DNA from: Catenulispora sp. MAP5-51
Lineage (GTDB): Bacteria; Actinomycetota; Actinomycetes; Streptomycetales; Catenulisporaceae
Reading direction: 5' to 3'
Length of the DNA: 64,000 nucleotides
Assembly: GCF_041261205.1 (NCBI RefSeq)
Contig: NZ_JBGCCH010000013.1
Span: forward strand, 1 to 64,000
Positions 1-8,458 of this stretch are shown in pieces. The first letter of the stretch is position 1; the number at the start of each line of letters is the position of its first letter. The translations under genes were made by a program, and so were the position numbers. The notes below the pieces were generated by a model that saw only the letters and a list, made by a program, of their open reading frames with translations, did not search any database and had not been told where the DNA came from.

Positions 1-450
1 TCCGGCCGCCGCGAACGCCGCACCGAAACCGAACGGCTGCTGGACCTGGTCCGGCTGCGCGGCGCCTACGACAAGCGCCCCCACCAGCTCTCCGGAGGCA
101 TGCGCCAGCGCGTCGCCCTGGCCCGCGCCCTCGCCCAAGACAGCCCGGTACTGCTGATGGACGAACCCTTCGCCGCCCTGGACGCCATCACCCGCGACGT
201 CCTGCACGAGGAGCTCATCCGGCTGTGGGAGGCCACCGGCCTGGCGGTGCTGTTCGTCACCCACAACGTGCGCGAGGCCGTCCGCCTCGGGCAGCGGGTG
301 GTGCTGCTGTCCTCGCGGCCCGGCCGGGTGGCGCGGGAGTGGCGCGTGGACATCCCGCAGCCGCGCCGCATCGAGGACAAGGCGGTCGCCGACCTGTCGG
401 TGGAGATCACCGACCACCTGCGCAAGGAGATCAGCCGCCATGGCCGCTGA
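1..450 (+). CDS. ABC transporter ATP-binding protein, 3' part (sulfonate/nitrate type)
   Basis: This is the C-terminal half of an ABC ATPase that enters the window already open in frame. Reading from base 1 gives the signature motif LSGGMRQR, then Walker B LLMDEPFAALD and the H-loop in LFVTHNVREA, so the nucleotide-hydrolysis half is intact. The spacing and the HNVREA sequence fit the SsuB/TauB/NrtD branch that energises import of sulfonates, nitrate or bicarbonate. The stop overlaps the start of the permease gene by 11 bases, so both are in one operon. With a sirohydrochlorin chelatase-like gene next, a role in sulfur uptake is the best guess; the substrate is not shown. The Walker A region lies outside the window. 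Confidence 0.9.
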   Translation, partial: SGRRERRTETERLLDLVRLRGAYDKRPHQLSGGMRQRVALARALAQDSPVLLMDEPFAALDAITRDVLHEELIRLWEATGLAVLFVTHNVREAVRLGQRVVLLSSRPGRVAREWRVDIPQPRRIEDKAVADLSVEITDHLRKEISRHGR

Positions 451-1321
451 CACCCATACCACGGGTCCGGCCGGCGACACCCTCGCACACATCGAAGCCG
501 GACTTGACGCGCTGGAAACATCCACGGAACCGGAGTCCAGCAGACTCAAAAGCGTGGCCGCCGCCGTCTTACCGCCGATCATCGCCGTCGCGTTGATCCT
601 GGCCGTGTGGCAGATCCTCTACGCGGCGAAGATCTGGCCGGACTGGAAGCTGCCCGGACCTTCGCAGGTGTTCAGCTCGCTGAAGGACACCTTCTCCGAG
701 GGCGACGCCTGGGGAGCGGTTGGCCACAGCATCGCCCACGGCGCGGTCGGCTTCGGCGCCTCGGTCGCGATCGGCACGCCGCTGGGCATCATGACGGCCC
801 GGTTCAAGCCGGTCCGCGCAGGCCTCGGACCCATCCTGTCCGGCCTGCAATCCCTGCCCTCGGTGGCCTGGGTCCCGCCGGCCCTGATGTTCTTCGGCCC
901 CACCCCGGCCATGCTCTACACCGTCGTCCTGCTCGGCGCGGTGCCCTCCATCTCGGTCGGCGTCATGTCCGGCCTGGACCAGGTGCCGCCGCTGTACCTG
1001 CGCGTCGGCCACAACATCGGCGCCCGCGGACTGGCCTCGGTGCGGCACGTGCTGCTGCCGGCCGCACTGCCCGGCTACCTGGCGGGCCTGCGGCAGGGCT
1101 GGGCCTTCGCGTGGCGCTCGCTGCTGGCCTCTGAGATCATCGTGCAGTCCGCGAATCTCGGACATTCCTTGGGATTCCTGCTGAAGAACTCCCAGGACGC
1201 CAACGACATGTCCGGTGCGTTCGCGGCGATCGTGCTCATCCTGGCCGTCGGCGTGGCGGTCAACCAGCTGCTCTTCGCGCCGCTGGAGCGGCGCGTGCTG
1301 AAGGCGAGGGGGTTGGCGTGA
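440..1321 (+). CDS. ABC transporter permease (SsuC/TauC-like)
   Basis: A 293-residue inner-membrane permease of the binding-protein-dependent family. After about 45 hydrophilic residues there is a first membrane span (PPIIAVALILAVWQ). A BPD_transp_1 core follows, with the EAA-loop-like stretch around GARGLASVRHVLLPAALPGY, which docks onto the ATPase. It should form the membrane pore with the preceding ATPase and a substrate-binding protein upstream of the window. The ATG lies inside the end of the ATPase gene, and the TGA overlaps the next GTG, so the genes are translationally coupled. Substrate is inferred as an organosulfonate or sulfate-like anion from context only. Confidence 0.9.
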   Translation: MAADTHTTGPAGDTLAHIEAGLDALETSTEPESSRLKSVAAAVLPPIIAVALILAVWQILYAAKIWPDWKLPGPSQVFSSLKDTFSEGDAWGAVGHSIAHGAVGFGASVAIGTPLGIMTARFKPVRAGLGPILSGLQSLPSVAWVPPALMFFGPTPAMLYTVVLLGAVPSISVGVMSGLDQVPPLYLRVGHNIGARGLASVRHVLLPAALPGYLAGLRQGWAFAWRSLLASEIIVQSANLGHSLGFLLKNSQDANDMSGAFAAIVLILAVGVAVNQLLFAPLERRVLKARGLA

Positions 1322-2079
1322 ACCAGGCACAGGCGATGCTGGCGGTCGCCCACGGGAGCCGGGACCCGCGGCACCGGGAAGTCATCACAGGGCTCGTGGA
1401 CGCGGTGCGCGAGCAGCGGCCGGAGCTGCGCGTCGAGACGGCCTTCCTCGACCACTGCGGCCCCACCGCCGCGCGGGCCCTGCACGGCCTGGTCCGGGAC
1501 GGGTACCAGCACGTGAAGGTGGTGCCGCTGCTGCTGAACACGGCCTACCACGTCCGGCAGGACATCCCCGCGGCAGTGGCCGCGGCGCACGAGGCGCTGC
1601 CCCGCCGCTGGCGGGCCGGCGTGACCGAGCCGGTCCTGACCGCGCCGCTGGGCCCGCATCCGCTGCTGACGGCCGGGCTGGAGCGGCGGATGCGCGAGGC
1701 CGGGGTGTGGCCCGGCGACGAGGAGGCCTCGGTGGTGCTGGCCTGGGCCGGATCCTCCGACCGGGTCGCGGCCGCGGCGGTGGACGAGCTGGCCGAGGGC
1801 TGGCAGGCCAGCGGCTGGGAGCGCGTGGTGGCGGTGCCGGCGGTCGGCGACCTGGCCGGCGAGGCGGTGCGTGAGCTGCGCGACCGGGGCGCGCGGCGGG
1901 TCGTGGTGGCCCCGTACTTCCTCGCGCCGGGATTCCTGGCCGACCGCATCCGGGGCTCGGCGCTGCGGGCCGGGGCGGACGCGGTGGCCGCCGAGCTCGG
2001 GGACGCGCCGGAGGTGGCCGCCGCGGTGCTGGCCCGGTTCGACGGCGCGGTCTCGGCCTGCCTGGCGCACGTGGCCTGA
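1318..2079 (+). CDS. Sirohydrochlorin chelatase / CbiX-family protein
   Basis: 253 residues with two related halves, as in CbiX/SirB chelatases. The first starts MLAVAHGSRDPRH and the second carries the VVAPYFLAPG pattern of the family. The family inserts Fe2+ or Co2+ into sirohydrochlorin; in actinobacteria such a gene often sits with assimilatory sulfite reductase genes and supplies siroheme. The GTG start overlaps the permease stop as GTGA. A chelatase in a sulfur-uptake operon fits sulfite reductase maturation. The metal-binding His of the first half is in AHGSRD; I did not identify a clear second catalytic His, so exact metal preference is open. Confidence 0.85.
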   Translation: MNQAQAMLAVAHGSRDPRHREVITGLVDAVREQRPELRVETAFLDHCGPTAARALHGLVRDGYQHVKVVPLLLNTAYHVRQDIPAAVAAAHEALPRRWRAGVTEPVLTAPLGPHPLLTAGLERRMREAGVWPGDEEASVVLAWAGSSDRVAAAAVDELAEGWQASGWERVVAVPAVGDLAGEAVRELRDRGARRVVVAPYFLAPGFLADRIRGSALRAGADAVAAELGDAPEVAAAVLARFDGAVSACLAHVA

Positions 2080-2191
2080 CGCGGGCCTGACGCGGGCCCG
2101 GGGCGTCCGCGATCCGAACACGGCGGAATCCGCGCGGCGGGAACAGGGTTGCAAGCATGCGAACCACCGCAACCTTTGAAAGGATCCGTGT

Positions 2192-3169
2192 ATGCGCGCG
2201 ATCGTCGTCAGCCAGACTGGCGGACCCGAGGTCCTGCAACTCACCGACGTGAACCCCCCGAAGCCGGGGCCCGGTGAGCTGCTGGTGGAGGTCGGCGCCG
2301 TCGGCGTGAACTTCATCGAGACCTACCAACGCACCGGGCTGTACGCGACGGACCTGCCGTTCACGCCGGGCGCCGAGGTCGCCGGGCACGTGCTGGAGGT
2401 CGGCGAGGGCGTGACGGACTTCCGGCCCGGGGACCGGGTCGCGACCGTGAACGCCCGCGGCAGCTACGCCGAACAGGTGATCGTGCCGGCCGACCGGGCC
2501 GTGACGGTGCCGGACAACGTGGACGTCCAGACCGCCGCCGCCGTGATGCTGCAGGGCATGACGGCCCACTACCTGACGCAGAGCACGTATCCGATCAAGG
2601 CCGGCGAGACCGCCCTGGTGCACGCCGCGGCCGGCGGCATGGGCCTGCTGCTGACCCAGCTGGTGAAGGCCGCCGGCGGCAAGGTAATCGGCACCGTCTC
2701 CAGCGACGCCAAGGCCAAGCTGGCCGCCGAGGCCGGCGCCGACGAGGTGATCCGCTACGACCAGGTGGCCGGCGAGGAGCTGGCCGCCGAGGTGCTGCGC
2801 CGCAACGGCGGGCACGGCGTGCACGTGGCCTACGACGGCGTCGGCAAGGACACCTTCGAGGCCTCCCTCGGCGCGCTGCGCGCGCGCGGCATGCTGGTCA
2901 GCTTCGGCAACGCCTCCGGCCCGGTCCCGCCGGTCGCCCCGCTGCGGCTGTCCCAGGCCGGCTCGCTGTTCCTGACCCGCCCGACGCTCGTGAACTACAT
3001 CGTGTCGCGCCAGGAGCTGGAGTGGCGCGCGAGCGACCTGTTCCGCTGGATCCAGGACGGCACCCTGACCGTGCGCGTCGGCGCCACGTTCCCGCTCGGC
3101 CAGGCCGGGGAGGCGCACGAGGAGCTGGAGTCGCGCAGGACGACCGGCAAGCTGCTGCTGGTCCCGTAA
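2192..3169 (+). CDS. Zinc-independent quinone oxidoreductase (MDR family)
   Basis: 325 residues. An N-terminal GroES-like fold (GAVGVNFIETYQRTGLY, the usual signature of NADPH:quinone reductases) is followed by a Rossmann domain with HAAAGGMGLLLTQLVKA as the nucleotide-binding turn. The zinc-ligand cysteines of alcohol dehydrogenases are absent, so it is of the QOR/zeta-crystallin type, reducing quinones or enones with NADPH in the cytoplasm. A GAAAGGA ribosome site lies about nine bases before the ATG. It stands alone, 112 bases after the chelatase gene, and converges with a membrane-protein gene three bases away. Confidence 0.9.
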   Translation: MRAIVVSQTGGPEVLQLTDVNPPKPGPGELLVEVGAVGVNFIETYQRTGLYATDLPFTPGAEVAGHVLEVGEGVTDFRPGDRVATVNARGSYAEQVIVPADRAVTVPDNVDVQTAAAVMLQGMTAHYLTQSTYPIKAGETALVHAAAGGMGLLLTQLVKAAGGKVIGTVSSDAKAKLAAEAGADEVIRYDQVAGEELAAEVLRRNGGHGVHVAYDGVGKDTFEASLGALRARGMLVSFGNASGPVPPVAPLRLSQAGSLFLTRPTLVNYIVSRQELEWRASDLFRWIQDGTLTVRVGATFPLGQAGEAHEELESRRTTGKLLLVP

Positions 3170-3172
3170 GCC

Positions 3173-3703
3173 TTAAGCGCGGCTCGCGGCCGGTCCCCGA
3201 CCGGCCGCGACGGCGCACAGGAGCGCGGCGGCCGCCGTGACGACCGGCCCGGCACGCATGGATGGCGTGAACGCGTCGACGCCCTGGAGTTCCGAGTGGA
3301 ACCGGAAGGCCGCCAGCAGCGCGCACAGGACCAAAGCCAGCGCCGCCAGCAGGGACAGCCACGCCAGGTGCGGCGCGGGCACGATCAGCCGCAGCACCGA
3401 CAGCACGATCAGGCTGATGCTCAGCCACTGCAGGGTGTGCAGGCAGGCGACCACGGCGCCGATGCCGTCCGCGACCGGCAGCCGGTCGCCCATGAGGTCG
3501 AAGCCGGACCAGGACGGACTGCCGTCGTCGTAGCCGGCCCAGGGGATGGCCAGCGAGCCCAGGGTCAGCACGGCGAAGCCGAGGGTGGCCAGCGCGTTGG
3601 CACGGGACGGACTGGCCGCGCGCGGCGCGGGCACCGGGGTCGGCGTGGGCGGCGCGACGTCGAGCATGGCGCCCATGTTCACGCATATCATCGGACCGAA
3701 CAA
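3173..3703 (-). CDS. Small multispanning membrane protein, unknown
   Basis: Up to 176 residues. A short Pro/Ala-rich N-terminus is followed by four predicted hydrophobic spans (around ATLGFAVLTLGSLAIPW, LQWLSISLIVLSVLRLIV, LSLLAALALVLCALLAA and the C-terminal VVTAAAALLCAVAA). No family is recognised. Several start codons are possible (Met 1, 5, 10 and 13) and none has a convincing ribosome site, so the first dozen residues are uncertain. The stop lies three bases from the stop of the quinone reductase, leaving no room for a separate terminator. Confidence 0.6.
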   Translation of the reverse strand: MFGPMICVNMGAMLDVAPPTPTPVPAPRAASPSRANALATLGFAVLTLGSLAIPWAGYDDGSPSWSGFDLMGDRLPVADGIGAVVACLHTLQWLSISLIVLSVLRLIVPAPHLAWLSLLAALALVLCALLAAFRFHSELQGVDAFTPSMRAGPVVTAAAALLCAVAAGRGPAASRA

Positions 3704-3725
3704 GGGCCTTGATAAAGCGCGGGAC

Positions 3726-4223
3726 TCAATCGAACTTCTGATACATCACATGGATCCCGACATAGCCGTGCTCCCGGCTCTTGTACGCCTCCGGGACCGT
3801 GCCGATGATCTGGAACCCGATCGACTGCCACAGGTGCACCGCACGGGCGTTGCTCTCCACCACGGCGTTGAACTGCATCCCGCGGTAGCCCTGCTCGCGG
3901 GCCCACTTCAGCGTGTACTCGCCGAGCGCCCGGCCGACGCCCCGGCCCGCGGCCGCCGGATCCACCATGTAGCTGGCGGTGGACACGTGCGCGCCGGGGC
4001 CGGGCCGGTTCGGGCCCATCTTCGCGCTGCCCAGGACCGTGCCGTCGGCGTCGACCGCGACGACGGTCAGCCCCGGAGGCCGCTCCATCCACATGGCGCG
4101 GCCCTCCTGCTCGGTGGGCTCGTAGGGGTAGACGTAGGTCTCCCCCTCGGCGCAAATGGTGCGGAAGAACGGCCAGATGTGCGGCCAGTCCTCGTCGGCG
4201 GCCGGGCGGATCTGCATGTCCAT
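3726..4223 (-). CDS. GNAT-family N-acetyltransferase (Mpr1-like)
   Basis: 165 residues with the GNAT fold. The acetyl-CoA pyrophosphate loop is RGVGRALGEY, and the following helix and strand (NAVVESNARAVHLWQSIGF) are typical. The N-terminal pattern IWPFFRTICAEGETYVYP resembles the yeast Mpr1-like branch that acetylates proline analogues or other small amines, so a small-molecule substrate is more likely than a protein; this is inference. It lies close to ZapE-, RibD-like and MsrB genes, an arrangement that recalls the acetyltransferase Rv2669 of M. tuberculosis. Confidence 0.85.
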   Translation of the reverse strand: MDMQIRPAADEDWPHIWPFFRTICAEGETYVYPYEPTEQEGRAMWMERPPGLTVVAVDADGTVLGSAKMGPNRPGPGAHVSTASYMVDPAAAGRGVGRALGEYTLKWAREQGYRGMQFNAVVESNARAVHLWQSIGFQIIGTVPEAYKSREHGYVGIHVMYQKFD

Positions 4224-4301
4224 GGCGCGAGGATAGCGGCGGGTCGGCTGGAGCCGGTCTGGTTTACGGCGCCGATGAAGGTGCCGGGCTGCGTTCGACT
4301 C

Positions 4302-5147
4302 TCACGAGGCGAGCACGCGCTTCTTCTCCGTCTTGACGTCGTAGTCGGCCGGCGGCCACTCCGGCCCGATCCGCTCCAGCGTCTCGATGAGCAGCTTGGT
4401 GATCGCGTAGTTCCGGTACCACTTGCGGTCGGCCGGGATCACGTACCAGGGCGCCGTCTCCGTCGAGGTCAGGCTCAGCGCCGCCTCGTACGCGTCCTGA
4501 TATGCCGGCCAGAGCTTGCGCTCCTTGACGTCGTTGGTGTTGTACTTCCACAGCTTCGTGGGGTCGTCCAGCCGGGCCAGCAGGCGGTCCTTCTGGGTGT
4601 CGCGGCCGATGTGCAGGAAGCACTTCACCACGGTCGTGCCCTGGTCGGCGAGTTCCTGCTCGAACTCGTTGATCAGGCCGTAGCGCAGCTCCCACTGCTC
4701 GCGCGGGACCAGGTCGCGGACCCGGACGATGAGCACGTCCTCGTAATGGCTGCGGTCGAAGACGCCGACCATGCCGGGCGTCGGCAGGGCTTTGCGGATG
4801 CGCCACAGGAAGTCGTGGGACAGCTCTTCCTCGGTCGGGGACTTGAACGAGGTGATGCGCAGGCCGCCGGGATCCATCACGCCGGCCACATGCTTGACCG
4901 TGCCGCCCTTACCCGAGGTGTCCATGCCCTGCAGCACGAGGAGCAGCTTCTTGGACGCCGGCTCGGTGCCGCCGCGGGACTGCGCGAACAGGCGTTCCTG
5001 CAGGTCGGCCAGCCGTGCACCAAGTTTCGGGAGCTTGCGCAGCGCCTCATCCTTCGAGTCGACGCCGGGGTGCGCGTCAGACGCGATCTTGTGCAGCTTG
5101 ACAGGGGATTCGGGGGCCCGCAGCAGATGCGTGAACGACTTCGCCAT
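4302..5147 (-). CDS. ppk2: Polyphosphate kinase 2 (polyphosphate:nucleotide phosphotransferase)
   Basis: 281 residues, the length of one-domain PPK2 enzymes. Walker A is GMDTSGKGGTVKHV, the lid/Walker B region is FDRSHYEDVLIVRV, and the basic lid helix follows in FLHIGRDTQKDRL. The family moves phosphate between polyphosphate and nucleoside mono- or diphosphates in the cytoplasm and helps to buffer nucleotide pools. The C-terminal WYRNYAITKLLIETL block is usual for the short class often annotated as AMP/ADP-using. A single ATG start is available near the gene's 5' end. It is transcribed towards the GNAT gene with a gap of about 80 bases. Confidence 0.93.
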   Translation of the reverse strand: MAKSFTHLLRAPESPVKLHKIASDAHPGVDSKDEALRKLPKLGARLADLQERLFAQSRGGTEPASKKLLLVLQGMDTSGKGGTVKHVAGVMDPGGLRITSFKSPTEEELSHDFLWRIRKALPTPGMVGVFDRSHYEDVLIVRVRDLVPREQWELRYGLINEFEQELADQGTTVVKCFLHIGRDTQKDRLLARLDDPTKLWKYNTNDVKERKLWPAYQDAYEAALSLTSTETAPWYVIPADRKWYRNYAITKLLIETLERIGPEWPPADYDVKTEKKRVLAS

Positions 5148-5202
5148 GAAGGAAGAGTGCCATCCGGGCTAACGTTCCGCATGCCATGGCGGCCGTTCCG
5201 GG

Positions 5203-6291
5203 CTAGGCGCCGGCCCCGACAGAGGTCTGCGCGGCGTCGGCCAGGGCCACGCCGTCCCGGGCCAGCGCGGTGATTCGCGAGATCGCGCGCAGGTACTTCT
5301 TGCGGTATCCGCCGCGGAGAAGTTCAGGGGTGAACAGGTCGCCGAGCGGCGTGCCGGAGGCGACCACCGGGACCTTGCGGTCGTAGAGCCGGTCTATCAG
5401 CACCACCAGGCGCAGGGCCACGTTCTGGTCCTCCAGCGGCCGCACGCCGGTGAGCCCGACCGCGCTGACGCCGTCTATCAGGGCGCCGTAGCGGCTGGGA
5501 TGGACCGCGGCGAGCTCGCCGGTCAGGCCGTCGAAGGCGTCCAGGGTGGCGCCGGGGTTCTCCTCCACGGTGCGGGCCACGACGTCCTCGGAGACCGGGG
5601 CCGGCGGGGTGGGCAGGTCGCGGTGCCGGTAGTCGGGGCCGTCGACCCGCAGCACCTCGAAGCGCGCCGACAGGGCCTGGATCTCGCGCAGGAAGTCGGC
5701 GGCGGCGAAGCGGCCCTCGCCGAGCTTGTCCGGCAGCGTGTTGGAGGTCGCGGCCAGCTTCACGCCGCGGTCGGACAGCCGGGTGAGCAGCGTGGAGACC
5801 AGGACGGTGTCGCCGGGGTCGTCGAGCTCGAACTCGTCGATGCAGACCAGCGCGAAGTCGGACAGCCGCTCCACCGCGGCGGCGAAGCCGAGGGCGCCGA
5901 CCAGGCTGGTGTACTCGACGAAGGTGCCGTAGGCCTTCTTCTCGCGCGGAGCCGGGGACTCGTGCCAGAGCGAAGCCAGCAGGTGGGTCTTGCCGACGCC
6001 GAAGCCGCCGTCGAGGTAGACGCCGACCGCGCCGGACGCGGGGGCCTTCTTCTTGAACAGCCCGCCGCTCTTCTTCGGCGGCGCTCCGACGGTCGCGGCG
6101 AAGGCCTCCAGCCGATCGCGGGCCGCGGACTGGCTGGGCTCGGCCGGGTTCGGGACGTAGCTGGAGAAGCGCACCCGGTCGAACCGCGGCGGCGGGACCA
6201 GGTCGGCGATCAGCCGGTCGGCACCGACGTCCGGCCGGCGGCCGACGAGGGTCGCGGCGGGCGCGGAGACTATCGGAGCAGACGTCGGCAC
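5203..6291 (-). CDS. zapE: ZapE/AFG1-family ATPase
   Basis: 362 residues of the AFG1/ZapE AAA-like ATPase family. Walker A is DGGFGVGKTHLLASLW, Walker B is FALVCIDEFELDDPGD, and sensor 1 lies in AATSNTLPDKLGEGRF. The family is tied to FtsZ-ring constriction in proteobacteria and to handling of mitochondrial proteins in eukaryotes; its actinobacterial role is less clear. The most likely start is a GTG whose purine-rich GGAAGA stretch lies almost next to it, so the N-terminus may be a few residues off. It is divergent from the RibD-like gene, as in M. tuberculosis Rv2670c/Rv2671. Confidence 0.9.
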   Translation of the reverse strand: MPTSAPIVSAPAATLVGRRPDVGADRLIADLVPPPRFDRVRFSSYVPNPAEPSQSAARDRLEAFAATVGAPPKKSGGLFKKKAPASGAVGVYLDGGFGVGKTHLLASLWHESPAPREKKAYGTFVEYTSLVGALGFAAAVERLSDFALVCIDEFELDDPGDTVLVSTLLTRLSDRGVKLAATSNTLPDKLGEGRFAAADFLREIQALSARFEVLRVDGPDYRHRDLPTPPAPVSEDVVARTVEENPGATLDAFDGLTGELAAVHPSRYGALIDGVSAVGLTGVRPLEDQNVALRLVVLIDRLYDRKVPVVASGTPLGDLFTPELLRGGYRKKYLRAISRITALARDGVALADAAQTSVGAGA

Positions 6292-6435
6292 TCTTCCAAT
6301 GTCGCAGGCCGGAGCGGGTATGCCGCACCATCCGGGGGGTGTAATTGATCACATGTGAAGCCAGTCACAAAGCCTTGTGCGGCGGGTGGATGAGCCCCGC
6401 GTGTCAGAAGTCTCCTGGTGTGATTCGCTGGTCCC

Positions 6436-7212
6436 ATGTATCAGCTGTTGCCACCCTCGAACCGCAGCCGCCAGGTCGACCTGGCGGAGGTCTACGCCTA
6501 CCCCACCGGGGCCCGGCGCTGGGTGCGGGCGAACATGGTCGCCTCCGCCGACGGCGCCGCGACCGCCTCCGGCAAGTCCGAGGGGATTTCCGGCGAGGCG
6601 GACAAGCGCATCTTCGGCGTGCTCCGCGCGCTGGCGGACGTGGTGCTGGTCGGGGCCGGGACGGTACGCGCCGAGCAGTACCGGCCGGCGCGGGTCCGCC
6701 AGCAGTACCAGGAGGCGCGCGCGGCGGCCGGCCAGGCCCCGACCGCGGCCATCGCGGTGGTCTCGCGGGCGATGGACCTGGACTGGACGATGCCGCTGTT
6801 CACCTCCCCGGCGGTGCCGACGATCGTGCTGACCGCGACCGACGCCCCGCAGGACCAGGTCGACGCGGCCGCCACGGCCGGCGCCGAGGTGATCGCGGCC
6901 GGCACCGGCGAGGTCGACCTGGCCCTGGCCGTGGACCGGCTGGCCGAGCGCGGACTGGGACGGATCCTGTGCGAGGGCGGCCCGCACCTGCTGGGGCAGC
7001 TCGCGGCCTCCGGCAAGCTCGACGAGCTGTGCCTGTCGACCGCCCCGCAGCTGCGCGGGGGCGACTCGATGCGGGTGCTGGCCGGGCCGGATCTTACGGG
7101 GGGATTACCGCTGATACTGCACAGCCTGCTGACGGAAGACGGGTTCCTGTTCTCGCGTTATCTAGTCGGGGGAACACAGGGTTCCGTCTCTGAACCCGCT
7201 AAGGAAGGGTGA
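6436..7212 (+). CDS. RibD C-terminal / dihydrofolate reductase-fold pyrimidine reductase
   Basis: 258 residues with the RibD_C reductase fold: ANMVASADGAATASGKS near the start, VLVGAGTVRAEQY in the middle, and the cofactor turn ILCEGGPHLLGQL. It lacks the deaminase domain of bifunctional RibD, so it is a free-standing NADPH-dependent reductase, like Rv2671 of M. tuberculosis, which I recall as able to replace dihydrofolate reductase in part. Possible roles are riboflavin or folate metabolism. The stop falls just before the msrB start, and the two genes probably share an mRNA. Confidence 0.88.
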   Translation: MYQLLPPSNRSRQVDLAEVYAYPTGARRWVRANMVASADGAATASGKSEGISGEADKRIFGVLRALADVVLVGAGTVRAEQYRPARVRQQYQEARAAAGQAPTAAIAVVSRAMDLDWTMPLFTSPAVPTIVLTATDAPQDQVDAAATAGAEVIAAGTGEVDLALAVDRLAERGLGRILCEGGPHLLGQLAASGKLDELCLSTAPQLRGGDSMRVLAGPDLTGGLPLILHSLLTEDGFLFSRYLVGGTQGSVSEPAKEG

Positions 7213-7217
7213 TCAGC

Positions 7218-7634
7218 ATGGTCGAGAAGGTGCAGAAGTCCGAGACGGAGTGGCGCTCGCTGCTCACGCCGACAGAGTTCGCGGTACTGCGCGAGGCCGG
7301 CACGGAGCGGCCGTGGAGCGGGGAGTACGTCTCCACGCACACGGAGGGCACTTATCACTGTCGGGCTTGTGACGCGCCTTTGTTCCGTTCACAGGCGAAG
7401 TACGACTCGCACTGCGGGTGGCCGTCGTTCTACGAGCCGGGCGAGGGCGACGCGGTGACCCTGCACCAGGACGTGAGCCACGGCATGGTGCGGACCGAGG
7501 TGCGCTGCGCGGCGTGCGGGTCGCACCTGGGGCACGTCTTCGACGACGGCCCGATGGAGCACGGCGGGCAGCGGTACTGCATCAACTCGGTGTGCCTGAA
7601 GCTGGACGAGGACGCCGACGCCAACGCTTCCTGA
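7218..7634 (+). CDS. msrB: Peptide-methionine (R)-S-oxide reductase MsrB
   Basis: 138 residues from the ATG that follows the strong AAGGAAGGG ribosome site. An in-frame GTG nine bases earlier is less likely because it overlaps that site. The four structural zinc cysteines are in CRACD and CAACG, and the catalytic cysteine is in RYCINS close to the C-terminus. It repairs the R form of methionine sulfoxide in proteins in the cytoplasm with thioredoxin. It follows the RibD-like reductase directly, five bases after its stop. Confidence 0.97.
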   Translation: MVEKVQKSETEWRSLLTPTEFAVLREAGTERPWSGEYVSTHTEGTYHCRACDAPLFRSQAKYDSHCGWPSFYEPGEGDAVTLHQDVSHGMVRTEVRCAACGSHLGHVFDDGPMEHGGQRYCINSVCLKLDEDADANAS

Positions 7635-7642
7635 GGACCGGC

Positions 7643-8458
7643 TCAGCTGCCCCGCTGCCACCGCGCGGCGCCGGCAGCCATGCCGAGCAGCGCCACCGCC
7701 GCGAGCAGGGCGGTGGCCGCCAACGAGGTCGGCGGGATCGGGTGCATCCCCGACTTCAGCGGCGGCCACGCGGTCAGCACGCGGGGATTGAGCAGCGAGG
7801 ACAGCACGGGGGTGGTCCGCAGGGACTGCTCGGCATCCGCCAGGGTCTTGGCGATGACGGGCAGCCCGCTGATCAGGCGCCCGGCCGCCAACGGCACGGC
7901 CAGCGCCACCACCGCCACGGCCACCGCGACCGACGCCCGGTACCACGCGGTCAGCCACCCGACGGCGAGCCCGAACAGCCCGGCCGCCGTCGCCGCCGCG
8001 GCAGCCGGCGCCACACCCTGCAGCACGGGGTCGGCGGCGGCACCGTCGGGAATGAGGGTGCGGTCCCCGGCGTAGGCCCACGCCAGGGCGAGCGCGTAGC
8101 CGAGGGCCGCGGCCAGCGCGACCAGGGCCCCGGTCAGCGCGGAGAGAAGTGCGGTGAGCGTGGCCTTGGCGACCGCCAGCCACGCACGCCGCGGCACCAC
8201 CGCGAGAGTCACGAAGCGCATGGCGTAGTGCCGCTCGTGCCCCGAGGCCGCGGCACCGATCACGACAGCCGCGGCCAGCGCGGGCAACGTCCCGGCCAGG
8301 CGCAGCAACGCCACCACCCGCTCCGAGGCACCGGCGGACACCGCCAACGCGGCCGCCACCCCGAACGCGGCGGCCACCAGGGCAGCGCCTCCCGGCACCC
8401 GGCGGGTGGCCCGCAGACTCCCGAGCCGGCGGAGTTCGTAACGGTACGCAGCAATCAT
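7643..8458 (-). CDS. ABC-2-like membrane permease partner
   Basis: About 271 residues, almost all hydrophobic, with six likely membrane spans and a short basic N-terminus (MIAAYRYELRRLGSLRATRR) typical of ABC-2 export permeases in actinobacteria. The start was chosen because its ATG overlaps the TGA of the upstream ATPase gene as ATGA. It should form the membrane part of the exporter driven by that ATPase. No substrate can be named. Sequence signatures of ABC-2 permeases are weak, so the family call leans on gene context. Confidence 0.75.
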   Translation of the reverse strand: MIAAYRYELRRLGSLRATRRVPGGAALVAAAFGVAAALAVSAGASERVVALLRLAGTLPALAAAVVIGAAASGHERHYAMRFVTLAVVPRRAWLAVAKATLTALLSALTGALVALAAALGYALALAWAYAGDRTLIPDGAAADPVLQGVAPAAAAATAAGLFGLAVGWLTAWYRASVAVAVAVVALAVPLAAGRLISGLPVIAKTLADAEQSLRTTPVLSSLLNPRVLTAWPPLKSGMHPIPPTSLAATALLAAVALLGMAAGAARWQRGS